Below, piece by piece: positions 51,388 through 59,577 of a DNA stretch of 64,000 nt (positions within the stretch are counted from its first letter, which is position 1; every line of letters starts with the position of its first letter). This stretch comes from Pseudomonas neuropathica (GTDB taxonomy: Bacteria > Pseudomonadota > Gammaproteobacteria > Pseudomonadales > Pseudomonadaceae), in contig NZ_JACOPX010000015.1 of assembly GCF_015461835.1 (NCBI RefSeq), positions 1 to 64,000 on the forward strand, in the 5' to 3' direction. The position numbers and the translations under genes were made by a program. The notes below the pieces were generated by a model. That model was not told the DNA's origin. It saw only the letters and a list, made by a program, of their open reading frames with translations, and searched no databases.

Positions 51388-52685
51388 TCATCATCCATTC
51401 GGAAACCAACCAGCACACCATCAGTCGCAACCTCGGGCGTTCCGAGTACAGCTATTACTTCGTACTCAAGGAGTATCGACCGGTGCTGGAGCGCCTCGGG
51501 CGGGTGATCGAGGTCCTGGACCCGAACACTGAAGTCGATGCGCTGTATGCAGATTGCCAGTCCCGAGGCGAGCCTTGTGTATTTCTGTCGTTCTCGCCTC
51601 CGCACCGCACCCCGGTGCATCTGGCCTGCCCGACGTTGCCGGTATTCGCCTGGGAATTCAGTACCATCCCCAACGAGCCGTTTGCCGGCGATCCGTTGAA
51701 CGACTGGCGTACGGTACTCGCCGCCTGCGGTGCCGCGATCACTCACTCCACCTATACGGTCGATGCGGTGCGCGAAGCGATGAGCGTCGGTTACCCGATT
51801 GTTGCCGTACCCGCCCCGGTCTGGGATCGATTCGCCGCGCGTGGCGTTCAGTTGCAGGGGCAACCCGTGGTCGATTCGGTACGACTGACGATCAGAGGGC
51901 TGCTGGTCGACAGTCGCGAAATCGATCTGGATGCCTTCGGCCCGGTGCATTTGCGCAGTGGCCCGGGCATCGATTTCCTGGCGCCTGTCACTGAGCAGAC
52001 GTTGTTGCTTGAAGGCGTGGTCTATACCTCGGTGTTCAACCCGCGCGATGGCCGCAAGAACTGGGAGGACATGATCAGCGCATTCTGCGCGACGTTCCGT
52101 GAGACCGATGACGCGACACTGGTGCTCAAACTCACTCACCACGATGCTGAAGAAGCACTCACCGACATCCTTCATCATCTGTACAAAAACCAGCCTTATC
52201 GCTGCCGCGTCGTATTGGTCTATGGCTATCTGGCGGACGCGGATTACGAGCGGCTGGTGCAGGCGACGCGCTACGTGGTCAATACGTCCTACGGCGAAGG
52301 CCAGTGCCTGCCGCTGATGGAATTCATGTCTTGCGGCAAGCCGGCCGTGGCGCCGTGCACGACGGCGATGATCGATTATCTGAACGCCGATAACGCGTTC
52401 CTGATCGAGGCGACCGAGGAGTTTACGGCCTGGCCGCACGATCCGCGCTCGGCCTACCGGACCCTGCGCTACGCGGCCAATTGGGCGTCGATTTGCGCGG
52501 CCTACCGAGCCAGCTACGCGGTGGCCAAAAACGATCCGCAGCGTTATGCGCACCTGTCGGCGCAAGCCGTGGAGAGTCTGCGAGGGTTTTGCAGTCAGGC
52601 TGTGACTGAACAGCGATTGCAGGCATTTTTTGCGCAACTGTTCGAGCGCCGCGCTGAACTTGCCATGGAGGTTGCCGGAGCATGA
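51381..52685 (+). CDS. GT4-type glycosyltransferase, short paralogue
   Basis: A 434-residue glycosyltransferase that repeats the plan of the gene before it: NLGRSEYSYYFVLKEYRPVLERLGRV at the start, then VFNPRDGRKNWEDMISAFC, YGYLADADYERL and the EX7E motif in GEGQCLPLMEFMSCGKP. The pair probably arose by tandem duplication. It overlaps the upstream gene by 7 bases and the downstream methyltransferase by 4, so all four genes to 54752 form one operon. No membrane anchor is seen, so it should act on the cytoplasmic face. Confidence 0.86.
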   Translation: MLIIIHSETNQHTISRNLGRSEYSYYFVLKEYRPVLERLGRVIEVLDPNTEVDALYADCQSRGEPCVFLSFSPPHRTPVHLACPTLPVFAWEFSTIPNEPFAGDPLNDWRTVLAACGAAITHSTYTVDAVREAMSVGYPIVAVPAPVWDRFAARGVQLQGQPVVDSVRLTIRGLLVDSREIDLDAFGPVHLRSGPGIDFLAPVTEQTLLLEGVVYTSVFNPRDGRKNWEDMISAFCATFRETDDATLVLKLTHHDAEEALTDILHHLYKNQPYRCRVVLVYGYLADADYERLVQATRYVVNTSYGEGQCLPLMEFMSCGKPAVAPCTTAMIDYLNADNAFLIEATEEFTAWPHDPRSAYRTLRYAANWASICAAYRASYAVAKNDPQRYAHLSAQAVESLRGFCSQAVTEQRLQAFFAQLFERRAELAMEVAGA

Positions 52686-53611
52686 TACGTCGATTGTTCC
52701 AGCAATTTTTAGCCGAACCGCAAGCGCCGCAAGCCGTTGAACCCGTCACCGAACCGGTGGTTGAACCGACGCCTGAATCCGAACCCGAACCCTTGTTCAC
52801 CTGGTCGCCGCGCGACGTCGGATTGCGTGATGCGGTTCTGGACGGCTGGTTTCTCAATGACAGCGGCGAATTGCTCAAGGGCTTCGCCATAACGCCTGAG
52901 GACACCTTGCTCGATGTCGGTTGTGGCGAGGGTGCCGCGACGTTGTTTGCGGTACGTCAGGGCGCATCGGTGATCTTCACCGACAGTGAGCACGACAAAG
53001 TGAGCGAGCTGGCGCGTCAGGTTGAAGCTAAGAGTTCCAGGCCGAGTCTGGGGCTGGTCAGCAACAGCTTGCCCTTGCCTCTGGCGGACGGTTGCGCGAG
53101 CCGAGTGGTGTGTATGGAGGTGTTGGAGCACGTCGACGAGCCCGAGCCGTTCATGGCCGAACTGGCGCGTATGGGGCGGCCCGGTGCGTTGTATCTGCTC
53201 AGCGTGCCGGCGCCGGTTGGCGAGCATCTGCAGAAAGGTATCGCCCCCGCGAGTTATTACCAGTCTCCCAATCATGTACAGATTTTCACCCCGGAGCGCT
53301 TCGAGGCGATGGTCGAGGATGCCGGGTTGGTCATCGAACATCGGCAAGCCACCGGGTTCTTTTGGGTGATGGGGATGATTTTCTTCTGGGCCAGCGAAAA
53401 GGCTGCCGGCAAGGATCCGGGCGGTGCGGTGCGCGATCGCATTCAGCCACCCTTTCCGCATTTGATGGGCGGATGGGCCAGAACCTGGGAGGAGATGCTC
53501 GACCGGCCAGACGGGCTGGCGATCAAACAGATCCTCGACCAGTTCATGCCCAAGAGTCAGGTGATCATTGCCCGTAAACCGCTCGATGCGGGGAGACCGG
53601 ATGACCAGTAA
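52682..53611 (+). CDS. SAM-dependent methyltransferase
   Basis: A 309-residue class I methyltransferase. Motif I is LLDVGCGEGAATLF (about residues 75-88) and the later motif EVLEHVDEPEPFMAELARM is typical of methyltransferase type 11. A Glu/Pro-rich stretch at about residues 12-40 precedes the fold. By position it probably methylates a sugar of the polysaccharide made by the neighbouring glycosyltransferases, perhaps as a chain cap read by Wzt. That role is inferred. ATGA overlap with the upstream gene; 11-base overlap with the next. Confidence 0.87.
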   Translation: MIRRLFQQFLAEPQAPQAVEPVTEPVVEPTPESEPEPLFTWSPRDVGLRDAVLDGWFLNDSGELLKGFAITPEDTLLDVGCGEGAATLFAVRQGASVIFTDSEHDKVSELARQVEAKSSRPSLGLVSNSLPLPLADGCASRVVCMEVLEHVDEPEPFMAELARMGRPGALYLLSVPAPVGEHLQKGIAPASYYQSPNHVQIFTPERFEAMVEDAGLVIEHRQATGFFWVMGMIFFWASEKAAGKDPGGAVRDRIQPPFPHLMGGWARTWEEMLDRPDGLAIKQILDQFMPKSQVIIARKPLDAGRPDDQ

Positions 53612-54752
53612 GAGAATCATGGATATCGAGGTACTGCGCGCCATTGCAGTGCTTGGGGTGTTGTTTCATCACCTGTCCGGCAATCTGTTCCGTGATCCTG
53701 TGCCACTGCTCGAATCCATTCATGCCTGGGCGCAGCCGTGGTGGGGCGTGGACCTTTTTTTTGCCATTTCCGGATTCGTCATCGCCCGCAGTCTGATTCC
53801 TGCACTACGAGGTTGCAGCAACCGTCAGGAATACTGGGAGCAAACGCGTAACTTCTGGTTGCGTCGAGTCTTTCGCCTGTTGCCATCGGCCTGGTTGTGG
53901 CTGGCACTGGTGTTGTTGCTCTGCATGTTTTTCAACCGCTCCGGGGCATTCGGAACGGTACAGGCCAATCTGCAGGCCACGCTCGCAGGGATATTGCAGT
54001 ACGCCAATTTCCGCTTTGCCGACGCCTTCTTCCATTACGAGTACGGCAGCAGCTTCGTCTACTGGAGTCTGGCGCTGGAGGAGCAGTTCTACCTGCTGTT
54101 TCCGCTGCTAATTCTGCTGTGCCGCAAACACCTGGTTTGGGTGTTGCTGGCGCTGGTGGCCGCGCAACTGTTGCTGGTGCGTACGCCGCTGCTGATGGTC
54201 GTGCGAACCGACGCGCTGGCCCTTGGCGTGTTGTTGGCCATGTGGAGTGTTCAACCGAGCTACCAACGCTTTCAACCGACGGTTCTACAACGTCCCTGGG
54301 TCGGGATTTCAGCACTGATCGTCGTCGGGTTACTGATGAGTTACCTGGCCACCGACCCTTTTTCGGCCAGTCACTATCGCATCGGCGCTATCGCCATACT
54401 CAGTGCCATACTGGTGTGGATCGCCTCATACAACCGCGATTATCTGTTGCCGGCCAGCCGCTTGCAGCGGCTGATGGCGTGGGTGGGCAGTCGTTCCTAC
54501 GGCATCTACCTGATCCACATTCCGGTGTATTTTCTGGTGCGCGAAGTGATTTTCCGATTGCAGGGGGCAGGCCTGCCAAGCCCGGCGGGGCACCCGATCA
54601 TTACCTTGCTGTTGGCATGCGGCCTGATCGTATTGCTCAGCGAACTGAATTACCGCTTCATCGAAATGCCAATGCGCGACCGTGGCACCGCACTGGTGAA
54701 ACGCCTTGGAACGTCTCGAGCGAACGTCGCATCTTCTGAAGTGACCTCCTGA
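53601..54752 (+). CDS. Acyltransferase 3 (OafA/WecH) family membrane protein
   Basis: A 383-residue protein with about ten membrane helices. It opens RIMDIEVLRAIAVLGVLFHH, with the family arginine and histidine, and GVDLFFAISGFVIARSL follows. Such enzymes O-acetylate surface polysaccharide. ATG 53601 has GGGGAGA upstream and overlaps the methyltransferase end by 11 bases. It lacks the C-terminal SGNH domain found in some relatives. It closes the glycosyltransferase operon; a REP pair follows. Confidence 0.88.
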   Translation: MTSKRIMDIEVLRAIAVLGVLFHHLSGNLFRDPVPLLESIHAWAQPWWGVDLFFAISGFVIARSLIPALRGCSNRQEYWEQTRNFWLRRVFRLLPSAWLWLALVLLLCMFFNRSGAFGTVQANLQATLAGILQYANFRFADAFFHYEYGSSFVYWSLALEEQFYLLFPLLILLCRKHLVWVLLALVAAQLLLVRTPLLMVVRTDALALGVLLAMWSVQPSYQRFQPTVLQRPWVGISALIVVGLLMSYLATDPFSASHYRIGAIAILSAILVWIASYNRDYLLPASRLQRLMAWVGSRSYGIYLIHIPVYFLVREVIFRLQGAGLPSPAGHPIITLLLACGLIVLLSELNYRFIEMPMRDRGTALVKRLGTSRANVASSEVTS

Positions 54753-54761
54753 TCGAGGTGA

Positions 54762-54840
54762 GAGCGAGCTTGCTCGCGAAGGCGGTGTATTAGCCGAAAG
54801 CCCTGCGACTGACACAGCCTTTTCGCGAGCAAGCTCGCTC
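54762..54840. repeat. REP inverted repeat pair
   Basis: Two 19-base arms (54762-54780 and 54822-54840) are perfect reverse complements with 41 bases between. The core GCGAGCTTGCTCGCG is itself palindromic and typical of Pseudomonas REP elements, which usually lie between genes. It follows the acyltransferase and precedes a lipoprotein gene and may stabilise or end transcripts. Confidence 0.85.
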
Positions 54841-54893
54841 CCACATGGATTTGTGTAACCTTGCAGCCTGGTGGTGTCAGGGATCTGGAAGGT

Positions 54894-56078
54894 ATGCGGT
54901 TTATTATCGGTCTGTTTGCTTTGATGGTGTTGTCTGCTTGCAAGCAGCAGGACGCGCCAGCCCTCGACCAACAACTCTACATCTGGCAACGGCAATGGAC
55001 GCCGGCCCATGAGACGGCGTTGCGTGACAGTCGCCAAGACTTCTCGACGCTGCGCGTGCTGGCGCTGCAGGCCTTTCCGAACGCGGGATGGAGTCGGGCG
55101 CGGATCGATGCGCACTTACTGAAAGCCGATGGTCGTCCGTTGATTGCGGTGATTCGTCTCGACGGCCAGCTCAAGTCGCTGGATCAGGATCAGGTCACCG
55201 CGCAGATTCTGCAGGTGCTTGCCGATTGGCAGGCGCAAGGTCTGACGCTGAGCGGTGTCGAGATCGATCACGACGCGGGTAATGCGCGTCTGCCGGCGTA
55301 CGCGCAATTCCTCCAGCATCTGCGTGCGGCATTGCCGAGTTCACAAGCGCTGAGTATCACTGCACTGCCAGCCTGGCTCGACAGCGCAGAATTGCCAACA
55401 CTCCTGCAAACCGTCGACAGCAGCGTGCTGCAAGTCCACGCCGTCAGCGATCCGCGCCGGGGTTTGTTCGATCCTGATCAAGCCTTGACGTGGGCCAAAG
55501 CCTGGGCGCGTATCACGGACAAACCGTTCTATCTGGCGCTGCCGGCCTACGGTGTCGCGCTGTTGCCCGATGACGGCGGGGCGCCGGTGGTGGAGAGCGA
55601 GGTGCAACTTGAACGGGGTGGTGAGCGCCGCGAGTTGCTGGCTGATCCGTTGCAACTGAGCCAACTCGGCAAGGCCTTGCGCGAAGACCCGCCGGCGCAT
55701 CTGGCCGGGCTGATCTGGTTTCGCCTGCCGCTGGCCAATGACCGCCGTGCCTGGAGCCTGACCACCCTGCGCGCGGTCGCCCGTGGCGATCAACTTAACA
55801 GTCAGCTCGATGTGACGCTCAGCGAACACGACGGTCTCTACGACATCAAACTCGACAACGCCGGCAACCTCGATAGTGCCTGGCCAGCGCGAATCACGCT
55901 GAAGGCACAAAGCTGCGAAGGCGCCGATGCGCTCGCCGGTTACTCGTTGCAACAAGGCCCGGATCTGCTTACCTTCACCCGCCTGCGCGACGGCCGTTTG
56001 CCGGCGGGTGGGCAGCGCGCCATCGGTTGGGCGCGTTGCGCCAATATTGATCAAGGAGGTTCGCATGTTGACCCGTAA
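54894..56078 (+). CDS. DUF3142 lipoprotein
   Basis: A 394-residue protein of the DUF3142 type. The signal peptide ends in lipobox LSAC with C16, so it is a lipoprotein. The middle resembles glycoside-hydrolase-like TIM barrels (GVEIDHDAGNARLPAYAQFLQHLRAALP), with acidic residues at the strand end, but catalytic activity is not established. ATG 54894 is chosen for the signal peptide. It overlaps the next gene by 14 bases, so the two proteins probably act together in the envelope. Confidence 0.82.
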   Translation: MRFIIGLFALMVLSACKQQDAPALDQQLYIWQRQWTPAHETALRDSRQDFSTLRVLALQAFPNAGWSRARIDAHLLKADGRPLIAVIRLDGQLKSLDQDQVTAQILQVLADWQAQGLTLSGVEIDHDAGNARLPAYAQFLQHLRAALPSSQALSITALPAWLDSAELPTLLQTVDSSVLQVHAVSDPRRGLFDPDQALTWAKAWARITDKPFYLALPAYGVALLPDDGGAPVVESEVQLERGGERRELLADPLQLSQLGKALREDPPAHLAGLIWFRLPLANDRRAWSLTTLRAVARGDQLNSQLDVTLSEHDGLYDIKLDNAGNLDSAWPARITLKAQSCEGADALAGYSLQQGPDLLTFTRLRDGRLPAGGQRAIGWARCANIDQGGSHVDP

Positions 56079-58203
56079 CTGGCCCCGCCATCTGCTCTGC
56101 CTGAGCCTCTGCCTGCCGCTGGGTTCGGCGCTGGCCTGCGGACCGGATTTCCCCATGCGCCTGCTCGACAATCGCGGGCAAACCCTCGCGGATCTGCCTG
56201 AGGGCAACTTCAACTTCGAACTCGGTCGCCTCGGCAAAGCCATCGCCGGGCTGAAGAATGTCACCGCGGCAACGCACAATCCGAACGATATGTACGGCGA
56301 GGAAAACGCGGCCGCCGAGGCACGGGAGAAGGCCGAGCAGGCCGGACTGAGCGCCGAGCAGCAAGCGTTGGTCAAACAACTGCGTGGCCTGACCGATGCG
56401 CGTCAGGTCGAGGTGCAGGGCGCCAGTCTGCCGACGGAAATCCGTTTGTACGTGGCCGGTGCGGTGGCGTTTGCCACAGGCGATCATCAACTCGCGGTCG
56501 CGTATTTCAACAAGCTGCTGGCGCTGCCGGCAGATCAGCGTCCGTTGCGCAGCACGTGGGCGGCGTATTCGATGGGCCGTACCTGGTTCGCGATGAGCAG
56601 CGAAGGCGGGGATGCGGTCGAGGCGCTGGAACAATCGCGTGATGCGTTCCGCCAGGCCCGGCAACTGAGCATCGACGGTTTCAGCGATCCGCTGGAGTTG
56701 GGTGTTGCCAGCCTTGGTGAAGAGGCACGGGTGCTGCGCTCGGCGGGCGACTGGAGCGGCGCCATCGAATTGTATGAAGCACAGAATCTGCACGGTTCGG
56801 CCGTGGGTTACACCTCGCTCAAACAATTGATGAATGAACTGGCGGAGTTGCCCGAGGCCGAACTGGCCGAGCTGCTGCAACACAAAGCCGTGCAGCAACT
56901 GGTCACGGCATCGCTGGTCAGCCGCCAAGGCTGGTCGTTTGGCGATGAGCCGCCGAACGAGAAGAAACTGGTCAAGCTGCTGCAAAACAGCACCCGTGGC
57001 AGCCTCGACAATGCTGATCGTCTGGCGGCAATGAGTTATCAACAGGGCGATTACGCTGGGGCCAAGGCTTTTCTCGAGAACGCCGGCGACGGTGGATTGG
57101 CGTGGTGGCTACGGGCGAAACTGGCGGTGCGAGACGGCGATAAAAATGCCGCGGCCGCCGCCTATTCGAAAGCCGCGCAGGCCTTCCCGCAGAGCGAAGA
57201 CTGGGGTTACCGGCGCACGCCGGACTGGGCGTATGAAGCCGTTCAGCCGAAGTGCCGGGTCGAGGGCGAAAGCGCGATTCTCGCCTTGCAGCGCGGCGAA
57301 TACCTGCAAGCCTTCGTGCAGTTGTATCGCAGCAACAGCACCTATTGGTTCGACGCTGCGACCGTGGCCGAACGTGTGCTGACGGTTGAGGAACTGAAAC
57401 GCTACGTCGATGAAAACGTGCCGGCGCCGCCAGCATTGACCCAGCCGGAGCGTGACAACTACGTGCCGCTGTCGGTCGCCGCCAGCCTGCGCAATCTGCT
57501 CGGTCGACGCTTGTTGCGCGAAGGGCACTACGCCGACGCGGTGGCTTATTTCGACAATCCCGACCTGCAAAACAAGGCTCGCCTCTACGGCGAACAACGG
57601 CTGAAGGCTGATGCCGCGTGGTGGCCGACCAAGCGCGCCAGTGCCTTGTACAACGCGGCGTGGACAGCCCGCGAGTGGGGCATGGATATTCTCGGTTACG
57701 AGATGGCGCCGGACTACGCCACGTTCGGTGGCAACTACAGCCTGGAAAGTACCGAGCTGAAAGTCGGTCCGCTGGTGAGCGAAGCCGAAGTGCAACGTCA
57801 GGTCGCCAGCGAAGCGAAACCGGATCAGCGCTATCACTACCGTTTCGTCGCCACCGAGCTGGCCGGACGCGCCGCTGACAACCTGCCGCACACCAGTCAG
57901 GCGTTTGCCGCTGTGCTGTGCAACGCCGCTGGCTGGAACAGCAGCCTGGAAGATCAAAGCGCGCTGTATCAGCGTTACATCAAGGAAGGTCCGTTTGTCC
58001 CGTGGGCGGTGGATTTCGGCAATCAGTGCCCGTACCCGGACTTCGAAAACGCCGACAAGCGTTACGTCACCCAGGTCACGGATGCTGTGCGTTCATCGCT
58101 GCGGCCGTACAAGTGGCCGGTGCAGATCGGCGCGGCTGTACTGGTCGCCGGTGCTGCGTTGCTGTTGATCAGTCGTCGCCAGCGCAAGGTCCGTAAAGGC
58201 TAA
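56065..58203 (+). CDS. Exported TPR-rich protein with C-terminal membrane helix
   Basis: A 712-residue protein. A signal sequence ends near residue 24-25 (GSALAC), perhaps lipidated although the lipobox is imperfect. The body is rich in helical repeats of TPR/Sel1 character (AYFNKLLALPADQRPLRSTWAAYSMGRTW, YQQGDYAGAKAFLENAG, GHYADAVAYFDNPDLQNKARLYG). A membrane helix lies near the end (VQIGAAVLVAGAALLLISRR) followed by a basic tail. A strong AAGGAGG at 56053-56059 fixes ATG 56065. It overlaps the DUF3142 gene by 14 bases. The function is unknown; pairing with the lipoprotein suggests an envelope complex. Confidence 0.78.
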   Translation: MLTRNWPRHLLCLSLCLPLGSALACGPDFPMRLLDNRGQTLADLPEGNFNFELGRLGKAIAGLKNVTAATHNPNDMYGEENAAAEAREKAEQAGLSAEQQALVKQLRGLTDARQVEVQGASLPTEIRLYVAGAVAFATGDHQLAVAYFNKLLALPADQRPLRSTWAAYSMGRTWFAMSSEGGDAVEALEQSRDAFRQARQLSIDGFSDPLELGVASLGEEARVLRSAGDWSGAIELYEAQNLHGSAVGYTSLKQLMNELAELPEAELAELLQHKAVQQLVTASLVSRQGWSFGDEPPNEKKLVKLLQNSTRGSLDNADRLAAMSYQQGDYAGAKAFLENAGDGGLAWWLRAKLAVRDGDKNAAAAAYSKAAQAFPQSEDWGYRRTPDWAYEAVQPKCRVEGESAILALQRGEYLQAFVQLYRSNSTYWFDAATVAERVLTVEELKRYVDENVPAPPALTQPERDNYVPLSVAASLRNLLGRRLLREGHYADAVAYFDNPDLQNKARLYGEQRLKADAAWWPTKRASALYNAAWTAREWGMDILGYEMAPDYATFGGNYSLESTELKVGPLVSEAEVQRQVASEAKPDQRYHYRFVATELAGRAADNLPHTSQAFAAVLCNAAGWNSSLEDQSALYQRYIKEGPFVPWAVDFGNQCPYPDFENADKRYVTQVTDAVRSSLRPYKWPVQIGAAVLVAGAALLLISRRQRKVRKG

Positions 58204-58829
58204 GCTTGCTGGACGAAGGTCAGGCGCACGGCGAAACCGATCAGCAAGCTGCCGAACAACCATTGTTGTACGCGTTGGGCCGTTGGACTGTGTTGCAGCC
58301 AACGACCCAGCGCGGCGCCGGTGAGGGCGTAGGCGCTGTCGAACAGCAGGCCGACACCGACTAGCAGCATGCCCAGCACGGCGAACTGGCTTAGTACCGC
58401 CACGCCGTCATTGACGATGAACTGCGGCAGCAACACCGAGCAGAACAGCAGCGCTTTGGGGTTGAGCAGGTTGGTCAGCAAACCGCGTCGGACGGCTTCG
58501 CGCCATTGCCCGTGTGCGTCGACAGCTTCACCGGTATTCAGGTTCGGCAGCAGGGTGCTGCGCAGGCATTGAATGCCGATCCACAGCAGATACGCTGCCC
58601 CCGCCAATCGCACCACCTCGAACGTCCACGGCGCCGCTTTGAACAACGCCGCCAGCCCCAACGCCGCCAGGGCCACGTGACAACCACGGGCGATGCCCAG
58701 ACCGACAGCGGTGGCCAGCGCCGCGCCGCGTCCCTGCCGAGCGCCGGTTTGCAGCAGCAGGATCATGTCCGGGCCGGGCAACAGATAGACCACCGCCAAT
58801 GCCAGGAAGAACAGCCAGAGACTCGCCAT
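58200..58829 (-). CDS. LysE/RhtB-family amino acid exporter
   Basis: A 209-residue permease with about six helices. It opens VVYLLPGPDMILLLQTGARQGRGAALATAVGLGIA, the RhtB-type signature. ATG 58829 has AAAGGA at a good distance; the longer frame is intergenic. It is divergent from an Lrp-type regulator with 144 bp between starts, the usual exporter/regulator pair. The substrate is probably an amino acid but unidentified. Its stop overlaps the TPR gene tail-to-tail by 4 bases. Confidence 0.9.
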   Translation of the reverse strand: MASLWLFFLALAVVYLLPGPDMILLLQTGARQGRGAALATAVGLGIARGCHVALAALGLAALFKAAPWTFEVVRLAGAAYLLWIGIQCLRSTLLPNLNTGEAVDAHGQWREAVRRGLLTNLLNPKALLFCSVLLPQFIVNDGVAVLSQFAVLGMLLVGVGLLFDSAYALTGAALGRWLQHSPTAQRVQQWLFGSLLIGFAVRLTFVQQA

Positions 58830-58973
58830 GTTGCAGTCCTTTCGTTGTCGATTCGGTGCGCCAAGTCTAGGGCCGAAAGGTGAGGCAGGTGCTTGCGTAG
58901 TCCGCTTCAAAAGCCTGCTGCTTTGGCATAATCTGCTGGTTTTCAACGCCCGGACTATCAGGATCTGCCAACC

Positions 58974-59447
58974 ATGAAACTCGACGCCTTCGACCGCAAG
59001 ATTCTCGCGGCGCTGCAACGCAACGGACGCCTGAGCAATGTCGAGCTGGCTGACGAAATCGGCTTGTCGGCCTCACCGTGTCTGCGTCGGGTGCGGATGC
59101 TCGAGGAGGCCGGGGTGATTCGCGGTTATCAGGCCAATCTCGATCGCGATGAAGTCGGGCTGGGTCTGACGGTGTTTGTCGGGGTCAAGGTCGAGCGTCA
59201 CAACGATGCACAGGCCGAGGCGTTTTATGCTGCGGTGACGGCGTTGCCGGAAGTGATTTCTGCGTTTCTGGTGTCGGGGGAGTCGGACTTTTTGCTGCAA
59301 GTGGTGGTGCCGGATTTGCGCGCATATGACCGTTTTCTCAGCGGCTGCCTGTTGAAGCTGCCGGGGGTGAGTGACATCCGCAGCAACTTTGCGATTCACA
59401 CGGTGAAGACGCCGGGGGCGTTGCCGCTGGGGCATCTTCCTGCCTGA
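58974..59447 (+). CDS. Lrp/AsnC-family transcriptional regulator
   Basis: A 157-residue regulator with an N-terminal helix-turn-helix (FDRKILAALQRNGRLSNVELADEIGLSASPCLRRV) and a C-terminal RAM domain (about residues 70-145, ending LPGVSDIRSNFAIHTVKT). It is divergent from the LysE exporter and most likely controls it in response to an amino acid. A REP pair lies after its stop. Confidence 0.93.
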   Translation: MKLDAFDRKILAALQRNGRLSNVELADEIGLSASPCLRRVRMLEEAGVIRGYQANLDRDEVGLGLTVFVGVKVERHNDAQAEAFYAAVTALPEVISAFLVSGESDFLLQVVVPDLRAYDRFLSGCLLKLPGVSDIRSNFAIHTVKTPGALPLGHLPA

Positions 59448-59463
59448 GACCGAGTTGTCCCCA

Positions 59464-59545
59464 ATCGCGAGCAGGCTCACTCCTACACTGATCGCGGTGC
59501 TTCTGAACAAACGCGATCAACTGTAGGAGTGAGCCTGCTCGCGAT
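59464..59545. repeat. REP inverted repeat pair
   Basis: Two 24-base arms (59464-59487 and 59522-59545) are perfect reverse complements separated by 34 bases. The core CGCGAGCAGGCTCACTCC differs from the pair at 54762-54840, so it is another REP subtype. It lies between the convergent lrp and lpd genes. Confidence 0.87.
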
Positions 59546-59577
59546 AGCAGACGCCCAGTCACCAGATACTTTTTTGC

